From: Flavobacteriales bacterium
GTDB lineage: Bacteria > Bacteroidota > Bacteroidia > Flavobacteriales_G > Salibacteraceae
Direction: 5' to 3'
DNA: 18,196 bases
Assembly: GCA_003499525.1 (NCBI GenBank)
Contig: DNTB01000022.1
Location: 1-18,196 of the forward strand
Shown here: one piece after another, positions 7,958 to 14,156 of the stretch
Position numbering within the stretch: position 1 is the stretch's first letter
Layout: the number at the start of each line of letters is the position of its first letter
Program-made: the position numbers and the translations under genes
Notes under the pieces: generated by a model
Told to the model about the DNA's origin: nothing
The model's input: only the letters and a program-made list of their open reading frames with translations
Database searches by the model: none

Positions 7958-7989
7958 CAAATTAAGCTATTCTGTTCGCGGAAGGCAAA
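7958..7989 (-). promoter_or_regulatory. candidate promoter of the redoxin gene
   Basis: On the minus strand TTTG (7989-7986) is followed by 20 nt and then TTAATTTG (7965-7958). This matches the Bacteroidota layout of a TTG -33 and TAnnTTTG -7 with one mismatch in the -7 box. The element ends 25 nt before the ATG and sits just past the stop of the carboxylase gene. Confidence 0.45.
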
Positions 7990-7990
7990 T

Positions 7991-9532
7991 TTAGAGTGGA
8001 ATGTTACCGTGCTTTTTCTTCGGTAGATTGTCTACTTTGTTCTCTAGCATCTCAAATGCCACAATTAGTTTTTCTCGTGTTTCTTCCGGCATAATGATCT
8101 CGTCAATATAGCCTCGAGCTGCTGCTCTAAAAGGATTTGCGAACATATCGGCATATTCTTTCTCTTTTTGTGCATGCATTTCGGTTGGGTTTTCCGCACT
8201 GGTAATCTCTCTTTTGAATATAATTTCTGCTGCCCCTTTGGCTCCCATAACGGCTATTTCGGCAGAAGGCCAGGCAAAATTCATATCTGCACCAATATGT
8301 TTTGAATTCATTACGTCATAGGCTCCTCCGTAAGCCTTTCGTGTTATTACTGTAACTCTTGGTACTGTGGCTTCACTGAATGCGTAGAGCAACTTAGCTC
8401 CGTTGGTGATAATGGCATTCCATTCCTGATCAGTTCCCGGTAAGAACCCTGGTACATCCTCAAAAACGAGCAGTGGAATATTGAAGGCATCGCAGAAGCG
8501 CACAAAACGAGCAGCTTTGTTCGAAGAATTGATGTCAAGCACACCGGCCAGCACTGCAGGCTGATTGGCAACAATGCCAATGGACCTGCCGGCCAATCGT
8601 CCAAATCCTACAACGATGTTCTCGGCAAAATCCTTATGAATTTCATAAAAGTCATTTCGGTCAAGTACTTCTCTAATAACTTCTTTGATATCGTATGGAG
8701 CATTCGGATTTTCAGGAACAATACCGTTCAATACAGGTCGTTTTTCGTCGCCAGCTTCATAAGGAAATCGGTTTGGATCTTCCTCGCAATTTTGAGGCAT
8801 GTAGCTTATTAGCTTCTTAATCTTTTCGAATGCCTCGACTTCGTTTGCCGCTGTTAAATGTGCTACCCCCGATTTTGTAGAATGAGCACTGGCACCTCCT
8901 AAATCTTCTGATGATACTTCTTCATGGGTAACAGTCTTAACCACATTGGGTCCAGTAACGAACATGTAGGATGTATTCTCCACCATCAAAATGAAATCAG
9001 TTAGTGCCGGAGAATAAACTGCACCTCCTGCGCAGGGTCCCATAATGACTGAAATTTGGGGCACTACACCGGACGAAAGTACGTTTCGGTAGAAAATATC
9101 TGCATAACCCCCCAGGGAAACAACGCCCTCCTGGATTCTGGCGCCACCCGAATCATTCAGGCCTATGACCGGAGCACCGTTTTTCACAGCCAAATCCATG
9201 ACTTTCGTGATTTTTTCAGCATGTGCCTCGGCAAGAGAACCTCCCAAAACTGTAAAATCCTGAGAAAAGATGTAAACCAGCCTACCATTGATAGTTCCAT
9301 AGCCGGTTACAACACCGTCACCGTAAAAAACCTGCTTGTCCAATCCAAAAAGGGTGGAACGGTGCGTCACCAACCGCCCTATTTCCTGAAAGCTGCCTTC
9401 ATCGAGCAAGAAGTGAATTCGTTCACGTGCGGTGAGTTTGCCTTTGGCGTGTTGCTTTTCAATTCTAGCTTCTCCGCCACCTTTAAGCGCTTCAGCTTTG
9501 AGTTGTTTAAATCGTTCTACTTTTTCAGACAT
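7991..9532 (-). CDS. pccB: acyl-CoA carboxylase beta subunit (propionyl-CoA carboxylase type)
   Basis: This is the biotin-dependent carboxyltransferase subunit, which transfers CO2 from carboxybiotin to propionyl-CoA to give methylmalonyl-CoA. The 513-residue length fits the family. Two crotonase-like domains are visible. The N-domain (about 20-270) has GLNDSGGARIQEG and the oxyanion loop GPCAGGAVYSP (167-177). The C-domain (about 280-500) has FEDVPGFLPG and RKAYGGAYDVM (398-408). Asp406 in GGAYDVM corresponds, as I recall, to Asp422 of the Streptomyces PccB, where Asp favours propionyl-CoA and Ile favours acetyl-CoA. The biotin carboxylase/BCCP alpha subunit is not in the window. It has a promoter 19 nt upstream and appears monocistronic. 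Confidence 0.93.
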   Translation of the reverse strand: MSEKVERFKQLKAEALKGGGEARIEKQHAKGKLTARERIHFLLDEGSFQEIGRLVTHRSTLFGLDKQVFYGDGVVTGYGTINGRLVYIFSQDFTVLGGSLAEAHAEKITKVMDLAVKNGAPVIGLNDSGGARIQEGVVSLGGYADIFYRNVLSSGVVPQISVIMGPCAGGAVYSPALTDFILMVENTSYMFVTGPNVVKTVTHEEVSSEDLGGASAHSTKSGVAHLTAANEVEAFEKIKKLISYMPQNCEEDPNRFPYEAGDEKRPVLNGIVPENPNAPYDIKEVIREVLDRNDFYEIHKDFAENIVVGFGRLAGRSIGIVANQPAVLAGVLDINSSNKAARFVRFCDAFNIPLLVFEDVPGFLPGTDQEWNAIITNGAKLLYAFSEATVPRVTVITRKAYGGAYDVMNSKHIGADMNFAWPSAEIAVMGAKGAAEIIFKREITSAENPTEMHAQKEKEYADMFANPFRAAARGYIDEIIMPEETREKLIVAFEMLENKVDNLPKKKHGNIPL

Positions 9533-9551
9533 ATCGGAATTTTTCAGCTGT

Positions 9552-9581
9552 CAAAATTAGGGTATTCGTAGCCCCTGGCAG
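9552..9581 (-). promoter_or_regulatory. candidate promoter of the carboxylase gene
   Basis: TAATTTTG (complement of 9552-9559) matches TAnnTTTG exactly. CTG (9581-9579), close to the TTG -33 element, precedes it by 19 nt. The -7 box ends 19 nt before the ATG. Confidence 0.5.
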
Positions 9582-9623
9582 GGTATTTATTTTATGATTT
9601 TGGTGGTTCCGTTTAGGGCGTTT

Positions 9624-10376
9624 TTATGAAATAGCTTCGGCAAGCTCTTCCGTGAGTTCGAGATTATGATAAACAGCGTTTACATCATCATCTTCTTCGA
9701 ACTTTTCGATCATGGTCCAAACCTTTTTAGCTTTTTCCAACTCAAGCTCTTCGGTATTGTTTGGTATGCGATGTACTTCTTGCGAAGAGGGTTCGATTCC
9801 TCGGTTTTCAAGTTCTTTTTGCATGTTGCCAAATGCATCAAAAGAAGTATAAAGAGTTACGACATCTTCTCCCTCTGACAGCTCTTCCAGTCCATAGTCA
9901 ATGAGCTCCATTTCGAATTCTTCAAGGTTTGTTCCCGTAAGATTCTCACGACTGATTTCAAAAACACCCTTTCTCTCAAAAAGAAAGTCAAGAGAACCAT
10001 TCGTACCCATACTTCCGCCATACTTGTTAAAAATGGAACGCACGTTGGATACCGTTCTATTGTTGTTGTCCGTAGTAGCTTCTACAAAAATAGCGATGCC
10101 GTTTGGGGCGTACCCCTCAAAAGTTACTTCTACATAGTTGGTTCCATCGTCTCCGGAAGCCTTTTTTATAGCTCTGTCAATGGTGTCTTTTGGAACATTG
10201 GCACCTTTGGCGTTTTGCAGGGCCAGCCTCAGCCTTGGATTTCCGGTTTCATCAGGCCCACCCTCCTTTACGGCAACGCTTACCTCCTTGAGAATCCGTG
10301 TAAATATTTTAGCTCTCTTCTTGTCCTGGGCCCCTTTGCGGTGTTTTATGTTGGCCCACTTACTGTGTCCCGCCAT
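9624..10376 (-). CDS. yebC: YebC/PmpR family translation/transcription factor
   Basis: The 250-residue protein opens with the family signature MAGHSKWANIKHRKGAQD. It keeps the typical order: a helical N-domain with RLALQNAKGANVPKDTIDRAIKKASG, a middle domain starting YVEVTFEGYAPNGIAIFVE and TDNNNRTVSNVRSIFNKYGGSMG, and an acidic C-terminus. YebC proteins were long annotated as transcriptional regulators; more recent work links members to relief of ribosome stalling at proline stretches. The start lies only 6 bp after the stop of the outer-membrane gene upstream, so it is likely co-transcribed with it. The coupling of a translation factor with a barrel protein looks incidental. Confidence 0.96.
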   Translation of the reverse strand: MAGHSKWANIKHRKGAQDKKRAKIFTRILKEVSVAVKEGGPDETGNPRLRLALQNAKGANVPKDTIDRAIKKASGDDGTNYVEVTFEGYAPNGIAIFVEATTDNNNRTVSNVRSIFNKYGGSMGTNGSLDFLFERKGVFEISRENLTGTNLEEFEMELIDYGLEELSEGEDVVTLYTSFDAFGNMQKELENRGIEPSSQEVHRIPNNTEELELEKAKKVWTMIEKFEEDDDVNAVYHNLELTEELAEAIS

Positions 10377-10382
10377 ATTCTA

Positions 10383-11144
10383 TTATTCGTCAATAATAGA
10401 AATAAAGCTAATAGAAACGTAATAAGGATAGACTTCAGGACCTCTGCCGTCTTCGAAAAGCGGGACTAGCGACATATTGTAATTCAAGTTAACCGGTCCA
10501 TAGCCTATGGTTCCCTGCAAGTCTGCAATAAGGAAATTGGTATTCCAACCTCGGTCAAAATTTGCTTTAATGCATTGATCGTTTTCGTAATACTTTGTTC
10601 TGTACACCTCAAAAATCCTCAATCCACCGATGATTCCTCCACCGATTCTAAACGCTCTTTGAGGAATTTCATTCGAATTGAAATACAATAAAAGCGGCAC
10701 GGTGATGTATCCAGTCCTAAAGCGGTTTCTATTCAGATTACCATTAGGTGCGGCTTCCTGACTTCCGGTCATGTTGCCATCACTGTCTTTATACAGAAAA
10801 TAGTTGTCGCGAAGTGAGAAGTTTTTAGCAGTATACCCCAGTCCGGTAGAAAATTTGAGCGATTCACCGATTAGCTGAACGTCCAGTTCAAAGGGATTTA
10901 TAGACCAGGTGATCGAATTGGCCATATCTACATTGAAATATTCTTCAGGGTCTGCTGTTCCGGGGTGATTGTCTCCATAGGTGACATCTGTAAAGCCAAT
11001 CATGAATCCTTGAAAGAGTCTGTTTCGACCAAAGGAAAACGGATCGACTGTTTTGCTGCTTCCTGTTGTGCTCTTGTCATTATCCTGAGCCAGAACCGGG
11101 AATGAAATTAATGTAATGGCCAAAAGGGTAAAGAGATGTTTCAT
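10383..11144 (-). CDS. outer-membrane beta-barrel protein (porin-like), paralogue 2
   Basis: I start this 253-residue protein at the ATG at 11144, because MKHLFTLLAITLISFPVLAQ is a clean signal peptide with cleavage after Ala-Gln. A TTG-initiated extension upstream lacks this logic and would cover the promoter element. The mature part alternates polar and apolar residues as in small beta-barrels, with SINPFELDVQLIGESLKFST, FRTGYITVPLLLYFNSN, FRIGGGIIGGLRIFEVYR and an aromatic/hydrophobic C-terminal strand (YYVSISFISI). It is clearly paralogous to the gene just upstream. It resembles the outer-membrane beta-barrel families of Bacteroidota; no substrate is suggested. yebC follows after 6 bp. 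Confidence 0.8.
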   Translation of the reverse strand: MKHLFTLLAITLISFPVLAQDNDKSTTGSSKTVDPFSFGRNRLFQGFMIGFTDVTYGDNHPGTADPEEYFNVDMANSITWSINPFELDVQLIGESLKFSTGLGYTAKNFSLRDNYFLYKDSDGNMTGSQEAAPNGNLNRNRFRTGYITVPLLLYFNSNEIPQRAFRIGGGIIGGLRIFEVYRTKYYENDQCIKANFDRGWNTNFLIADLQGTIGYGPVNLNYNMSLVPLFEDGRGPEVYPYYVSISFISIIDE

Positions 11145-11164
11145 AATGTTTATTATTTGAGCTG

Positions 11165-11172
11165 CAAAATTA
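11165..11172 (-). promoter_or_regulatory. -7 promoter element (TAATTTTG) of the second outer-membrane gene
   Basis: An exact TAnnTTTG match ends 20 nt before the ATG at 11144, in the 49-bp gap between the tandem barrel genes. No clear -33 box is present. It would let paralogue 2 and yebC be transcribed apart from paralogue 1. Confidence 0.4.
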
Positions 11173-11193
11173 GTCAATCAAATCGGTGTGCTT

Positions 11194-12036
11194 CTACCAG
11201 ATGTTTACGAAACTGATACCAAATGTGTATGGATAAACCTCCGGTCCTCGATTTTCCTCAAATAAGGGAAGCAAAGAATAAGTCGCATACAGATTTATCG
11301 GGCCAATTCCGACCACACCCCGTGCATCTGCCATAAACGGATTGGCATTCCATCCACCGTTTGAGTTTCCTTTGGATTTGTTGTCATCGGCAAAGTACTT
11401 CCATCGGTAGGTTTGGAAAATACGTATGCCACCGACGACGCCTCCGCCAATACGGAAAGCCTTACTCGCATTCTTACTCGTGTTGAAATACAGCATAGCA
11501 GGTATGGTTATGTATCCAGTTCGAAATCGTGTCTTGCGCAACGATACCTCATCGTTTTGGCGAACGAAAGTGATGCCATCCTCTTTATAGAGCTCGCGAT
11601 TATCGCGCAGCGAGAAGTTCTTGGCCTGATAGCCAAATCCTGTGCTGAACTTAACGTATTCGTTGATGATTCTTACATCCAGTTCAATAGGGTTGATGGC
11701 CCAATTGATGGAGTTCGCAGTGTTTACATCAAAATTATTTCGATCGGGGTCATCACCGTTTAAGTCAGGTTGTTCCACTCCTACAAAACCGAATTCAAAT
11801 GCTTGCCAAACGCGGTTTCTGTTGGTTTCAAATAAGGATATGGTTACATCACTATCACAATCGCGATAGTTGACTTTGCCACGCTTTATGCGGATTATGG
11901 TTTCTGTTTGATTGTTGGAGGTGTCTCTCTGAATTTGAAAGGGAATATCCGGAACATCCGGAATGGTATCTTCCTGTCCATTCGCCATGAGGGAATAAAG
12001 AAATAAGCTTAGGATAAAGATGATGGTATATTTCAT
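11194..12036 (-). CDS. outer-membrane beta-barrel protein (porin-like), paralogue 1
   Basis: The 280-residue protein has an N-terminal signal (MKYTIIFILSLFLYSLMANGQ) and a non-barrel N-terminal linker of about 60 residues (DVPDIPFQIQRD, IRIKRGKVNYRDCDSDV). Barrel strands shared with paralogue 2 follow: INWAINPIELDVRIINEY, KFSTGFGYQAKNFSLRDN, RTGYITIPAMLYFNT, AFRIGGGVVGGIRIFQTYR and a C-terminal strand ending in VNIW. The terminal aromatic residue suits recognition by the Bam machinery. Both copies keep the same loop and strand order, so this is a tandem duplication followed by divergence. Function is unknown. The gene is divergent from alkB, with two inverted repeats in the 110-bp gap. Confidence 0.8.
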   Translation of the reverse strand: MKYTIIFILSLFLYSLMANGQEDTIPDVPDIPFQIQRDTSNNQTETIIRIKRGKVNYRDCDSDVTISLFETNRNRVWQAFEFGFVGVEQPDLNGDDPDRNNFDVNTANSINWAINPIELDVRIINEYVKFSTGFGYQAKNFSLRDNRELYKEDGITFVRQNDEVSLRKTRFRTGYITIPAMLYFNTSKNASKAFRIGGGVVGGIRIFQTYRWKYFADDNKSKGNSNGGWNANPFMADARGVVGIGPINLYATYSLLPLFEENRGPEVYPYTFGISFVNIW

Positions 12037-12050
12037 AACAGTTCTTTTTA

Positions 12051-12072
12051 GGTCATTTTCATGTCAATGACC
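12051..12072. repeat. inverted repeat GGTCATT-N8-AATGACC upstream of the barrel gene
   Basis: GGTCATT (12051-12057) and AATGACC (12066-12072) are perfect 7-bp arms with an 8-nt spacer. The repeat starts 15 bp before the start codon of barrel paralogue 1, where an operator or a 5' UTR hairpin could act. Its role is unknown. Confidence 0.35.
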
Positions 12073-12117
12073 GGAATGAGAATGAAGATGTTGCATGAGT
12101 TGTACCATGGGTTCATT

Positions 12118-12132
12118 TCCGTTCTGAACGGA
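12118..12132. promoter_or_regulatory. palindrome TCCGTTC-T-GAACGGA just upstream of alkB
   Basis: The 15-bp odd palindrome has perfect 7-bp arms and lies 14 bp before the alkB ATG. A weak -7-like TATATTCG (12134-12141) follows at once. A repressor or activator site for alkane-responsive control is possible, but no promoter at normal spacing was found, so the assignment is tentative. Confidence 0.4.
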
Positions 12133-12146
12133 TTATATTCGTAGTT

Positions 12147-13184
12147 ATGCGGTGGACCGATTTAAAATATCTGACAGCATACCTCATTCCTTTTTCGGCT
12201 TTTTACTCCGTTTATACCGGGGAGTGGTGGAGTTATTTAACTCCGGTTCTGGCTTTTTTAATAGTACCCCTGCTAGAACTCCGGCAAACTCAAACGGTTG
12301 ATCTTGACGATAAAAATGAAACCGACCGAAAGAATAACTCTCTTTTTTTTGATTTTCTGCTGTACCTGAATGTTCCTATTGTGTATGGAATCATTGCCCT
12401 TTTCATCTATCAAAACCTCAACGTTCAACGGGATATTTTCGAACTCATCGGAATGGTATTTTCAGTGGGTATTGTCCTGGGTTCCAACGGTATAAATGTG
12501 GCCCACGAATTGGGTCATCGCGTCAACAGGCTATCTCAACTTGCTGCCAGTGCTCTTCTGCTTCCGAGTTTTTACATGCACTTTACCATTGAGCATAACC
12601 TTGGTCACCATAAGAACGTAGCCACTCCATCTGACCCGGCTAGTGCGCCAAAAAATATGAGTGTTTATGAATTTTGGTGGGTTTCTGTTACCGGGTCTTT
12701 TATTAGTGCATTGAACATTGAGAGGTATTTATTGAAAAAGAAAGGAATAGGACCGAACTCCATTCAAAACAGGGTTTTACTGTTCGCTCTAATTGAAGCA
12801 GTTTATATGGCTTTGCTTCTATTTTTCCTCCCATGGTGGGTTACCTTGCTTGTTATAGCTTCAGGATTCATCGGGTTTTTGCAACTGGAGACTATAAATT
12901 ATATAGAGCATTATGGACTCCGGCGAAAGAAATTGCCTAACGATAAATACGAAAGAGTGCGTCCGGTCCACTCATGGAATTCGAATCACTGGCTGGGAAG
13001 GGTGATGCTTTATGAACTCACCAGACACAGTGATCATCACTATCGCGCTTCTAAAAAGTACCAGATACTGGAGCATAAAGAAGAGGCTCCTCAATTGCCA
13101 GTAGGATATCCTGCTGCGATGATGATGGCCTTGATTCCTCCACTTTGGTTTCGGGTTATGGACCGCAGGATACCGGTATTTTGA
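12147..13184 (+). CDS. alkB: membrane-bound alkane 1-monooxygenase (AlkB-like non-haem di-iron enzyme)
   Basis: The 345-residue enzyme should hydroxylate terminal carbons of alkanes in the inner membrane, taking electrons from rubredoxin. All four histidine clusters are present: HELGH (120-124), EHNLGHH (149-155), the alkane-hydroxylase signature NYIEHYGL (251-258), and LTRHSDHH (291-298) followed by YQIL. The HYG motif separates alkane hydroxylases from fatty-acid desaturases with similar histidine boxes. Hydrophobic segments before and between the boxes fit about six membrane helices. It is shorter than the roughly 400-residue Pseudomonas AlkB. No rubredoxin, rubredoxin reductase or regulator lies in the window. 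The real substrate could be another aliphatic or lipid chain. Confidence 0.9.
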   Translation: MRWTDLKYLTAYLIPFSAFYSVYTGEWWSYLTPVLAFLIVPLLELRQTQTVDLDDKNETDRKNNSLFFDFLLYLNVPIVYGIIALFIYQNLNVQRDIFELIGMVFSVGIVLGSNGINVAHELGHRVNRLSQLAASALLLPSFYMHFTIEHNLGHHKNVATPSDPASAPKNMSVYEFWWVSVTGSFISALNIERYLLKKKGIGPNSIQNRVLLFALIEAVYMALLLFFLPWWVTLLVIASGFIGFLQLETINYIEHYGLRRKKLPNDKYERVRPVHSWNSNHWLGRVMLYELTRHSDHHYRASKKYQILEHKEEAPQLPVGYPAAMMMALIPPLWFRVMDRRIPVF

Positions 13185-13209
13185 AATTGGTGAAGCAGTA
13201 AGGTTTAAG

Positions 13210-13293
13210 AGTTCGGAGTTTGTAGTTTGGTAGTTCGGAGTTCAAAGTTCAAAGTTTGGAGGTATAACTCGGAACTCGGAACCCAGAACTCCC
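13210..13293 (+). repeat. 7-bp-period tandem repeat element, inverted arms (copy 1)
   Basis: The left arm is seven degenerate heptads of type AGTTCGG/AGTTCAA/AGTTTGG (13210-13259, one unit 8 nt long). A spacer AGGTAT follows (13260-13265), then a right arm of four heptads of type AACTCGG/AACCCAG (13266-13293). AGTT units of the left arm pair with AACT units of the right, giving a long imperfect hairpin. The element begins 25 bp past the alkB stop and could help end transcription. The left-arm and AGGTAT parts recur at 16376-16407, and a 17-bp right-arm block (13273-13289) recurs at 16455-16471. Confidence 0.85.
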
Positions 13294-13323
13294 CCGCACC
13301 TCGCCATATAAATAAAAACTAAG

Positions 13324-13396
13324 ATGCAGGTTGGCATATTATAGTGTTCTATTCTGTCTGTGGCAGAAGGTAGAACAACTTTATGGCAACCTGCAT
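13324..13396 (+). repeat. nested 73-nt inverted repeat (long hairpin)
   Basis: The outer arms ATGCAGGTTGGCAT (13324-13337) and ATGGCAACCTGCAT (13383-13396) pair at 13 of 14 positions. Nested inside, TGTTCTA (13345-13351) pairs with TAGAACA (13371-13377), and TTCTG (13352-13356) with CAGAA (13364-13368), around a 7-nt loop with a GG bulge. The right arm contains the ATG of the small ORF that follows. It resembles a REP-type or RNA structural element more than a terminator, as no T-run follows. Confidence 0.75.
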
Positions 13397-13568
13397 GGGT
13401 ATTACATATCCGGCAATGCCAGACGGAACAGTAGAACAAGCCTTAATTTCGTTTTTTTTGTATAATAACGTGTTCTACTACTTTTCATCAACATTTAAAT
13501 CAGAAGACTATGATAGTATATTAGAAGATGCAAACCAATTTTTCAATTCAATACATATACTAAAATGA
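13383..13568 (+). CDS. short ORF of unknown function coupled to the lipoprotein cluster
   Basis: This 61-codon ORF starts inside the right arm of the hairpin. It ends with an ATGA overlap on the first lipoprotein gene (13565-13568), the same junction used inside the cluster. The middle is aromatic (FFLYNNVFYYFSSTF) and the end is SEDYDSILEDANQFFNSIHILK. It has no export signal and I recognise no family. It could be a real small protein that couples translation into the lipoprotein genes, or the 3' remnant of a longer gene cut by the repeat zone; an alternative ATG is at 13395. No clear promoter or ribosome binding site was found. Confidence 0.4.
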   Translation: MATCMGITYPAMPDGTVEQALISFFLYNNVFYYFSSTFKSEDYDSILEDANQFFNSIHILK

Positions 13569-14092
13569 GGTGGATAGTTTTACTTGCGATTGTGACAGCG
13601 TGCAACCCGGTTAATAACGAACCAAACTGTGATGATTATTTTGAATGCACCAAGAACCTGATGTCAAGGAGGTTTTTTTCCTACTACGAGACCTATGCTG
13701 AAACGGGAGCTACTTTGCCCTTTGCAAATTCAGATAAATCGAAAAGAGATACGCTTAGGTTTTCAGAAAAGTTGCCAATGGTACGCAAGAACGATACGTA
13801 TTGTGCGGAATGGATAGATGATGAATTGAGGATTAGCAGCACTTATTTTGGCGATGGATATGTGCTGTATTTCAACGGCACGGAAGAATATTGTGGGAAG
13901 GGATTGATTCGTTTTACTGATTCAAAAGGTTTGGAGGTCAACTTGCGTTCTATGGATCCTGAATATGTTTTCACAACAGATGATGCCGGTGTTTTTCTAA
14001 GGTATGAGGAAAATGTTCAGCTCAGCCCTTTTTCAGACCAGTACCCCACCAATATCTGGAACTACAACGATGAATTGAAATTCGCACAATAG
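13565..14092 (+). CDS. lipoprotein, divergent first member of the tandem family, ended early by an in-frame TAG
   Basis: A short signal with lipobox IVTAC places the lipidated Cys at residue 13. The pattern KSKRDTLRFSE aligns with SKRDSIYVSE of the three following lipoproteins, but the W-W-V-Y core is absent here. Conserved Cys residues in the body suggest disulfides in an exported protein. The frame stops at TAG (14090-14092) after DELKFAQ. The same frame continues at once with GLVYYISEDKQDTFYLDVP and a TAA at 14150-14152, which aligns with the C-terminus of the relatives (GLIQYASSDLDTFYMTEYFIP). The full frame would be 196 codons, the family length. This is therefore a nonsense mutation, a sequencing error or a read-through stop. 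Function is unknown. Confidence 0.75.
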   Translation: MRWIVLLAIVTACNPVNNEPNCDDYFECTKNLMSRRFFSYYETYAETGATLPFANSDKSKRDTLRFSEKLPMVRKNDTYCAEWIDDELRISSTYFGDGYVLYFNGTEEYCGKGLIRFTDSKGLEVNLRSMDPEYVFTTDDAGVFLRYEENVQLSPFSDQYPTNIWNYNDELKFAQ

Positions 14093-14152
14093 GGGTTGGT
14101 CTATTATATCTCAGAAGATAAACAAGATACATTTTACCTGGACGTACCATAA
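14093..14152 (+). other. severed C-terminal segment of the preceding lipoprotein
   Basis: This is the in-frame continuation beyond the TAG, encoding 19 residues with the family motif DTFYL and ending in TAA 4 bp before the next start. The match to the C-termini of three paralogues shows it was coding in the recent past or still is by read-through. Confidence 0.75.
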
Positions 14153-14156
14153 TCGC

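Noticed and set aside
9056..9571. 171-codon plus-strand ORF inside the carboxylase gene
   Set aside because: It is antisense to strongly conserved carboxyltransferase motifs and has no start signals or recognisable domain.
12134..12141. TATATTCG as the alkB -7 box
   Set aside because: It ends 5 nt before the ATG, unlike the 17-25 nt seen for the other genes, and has a mismatch and no good -33 box.
13210..13293. CRISPR-like array
   Set aside because: Units are 7 bp, contiguous and without spacers, and no cas genes are present.
13242..13439. 65-codon minus-strand ORF through the repeat and hairpin
   Set aside because: Its sequence is mostly translation of the 7-bp repeat and hairpin arms, with no independent sign of coding.
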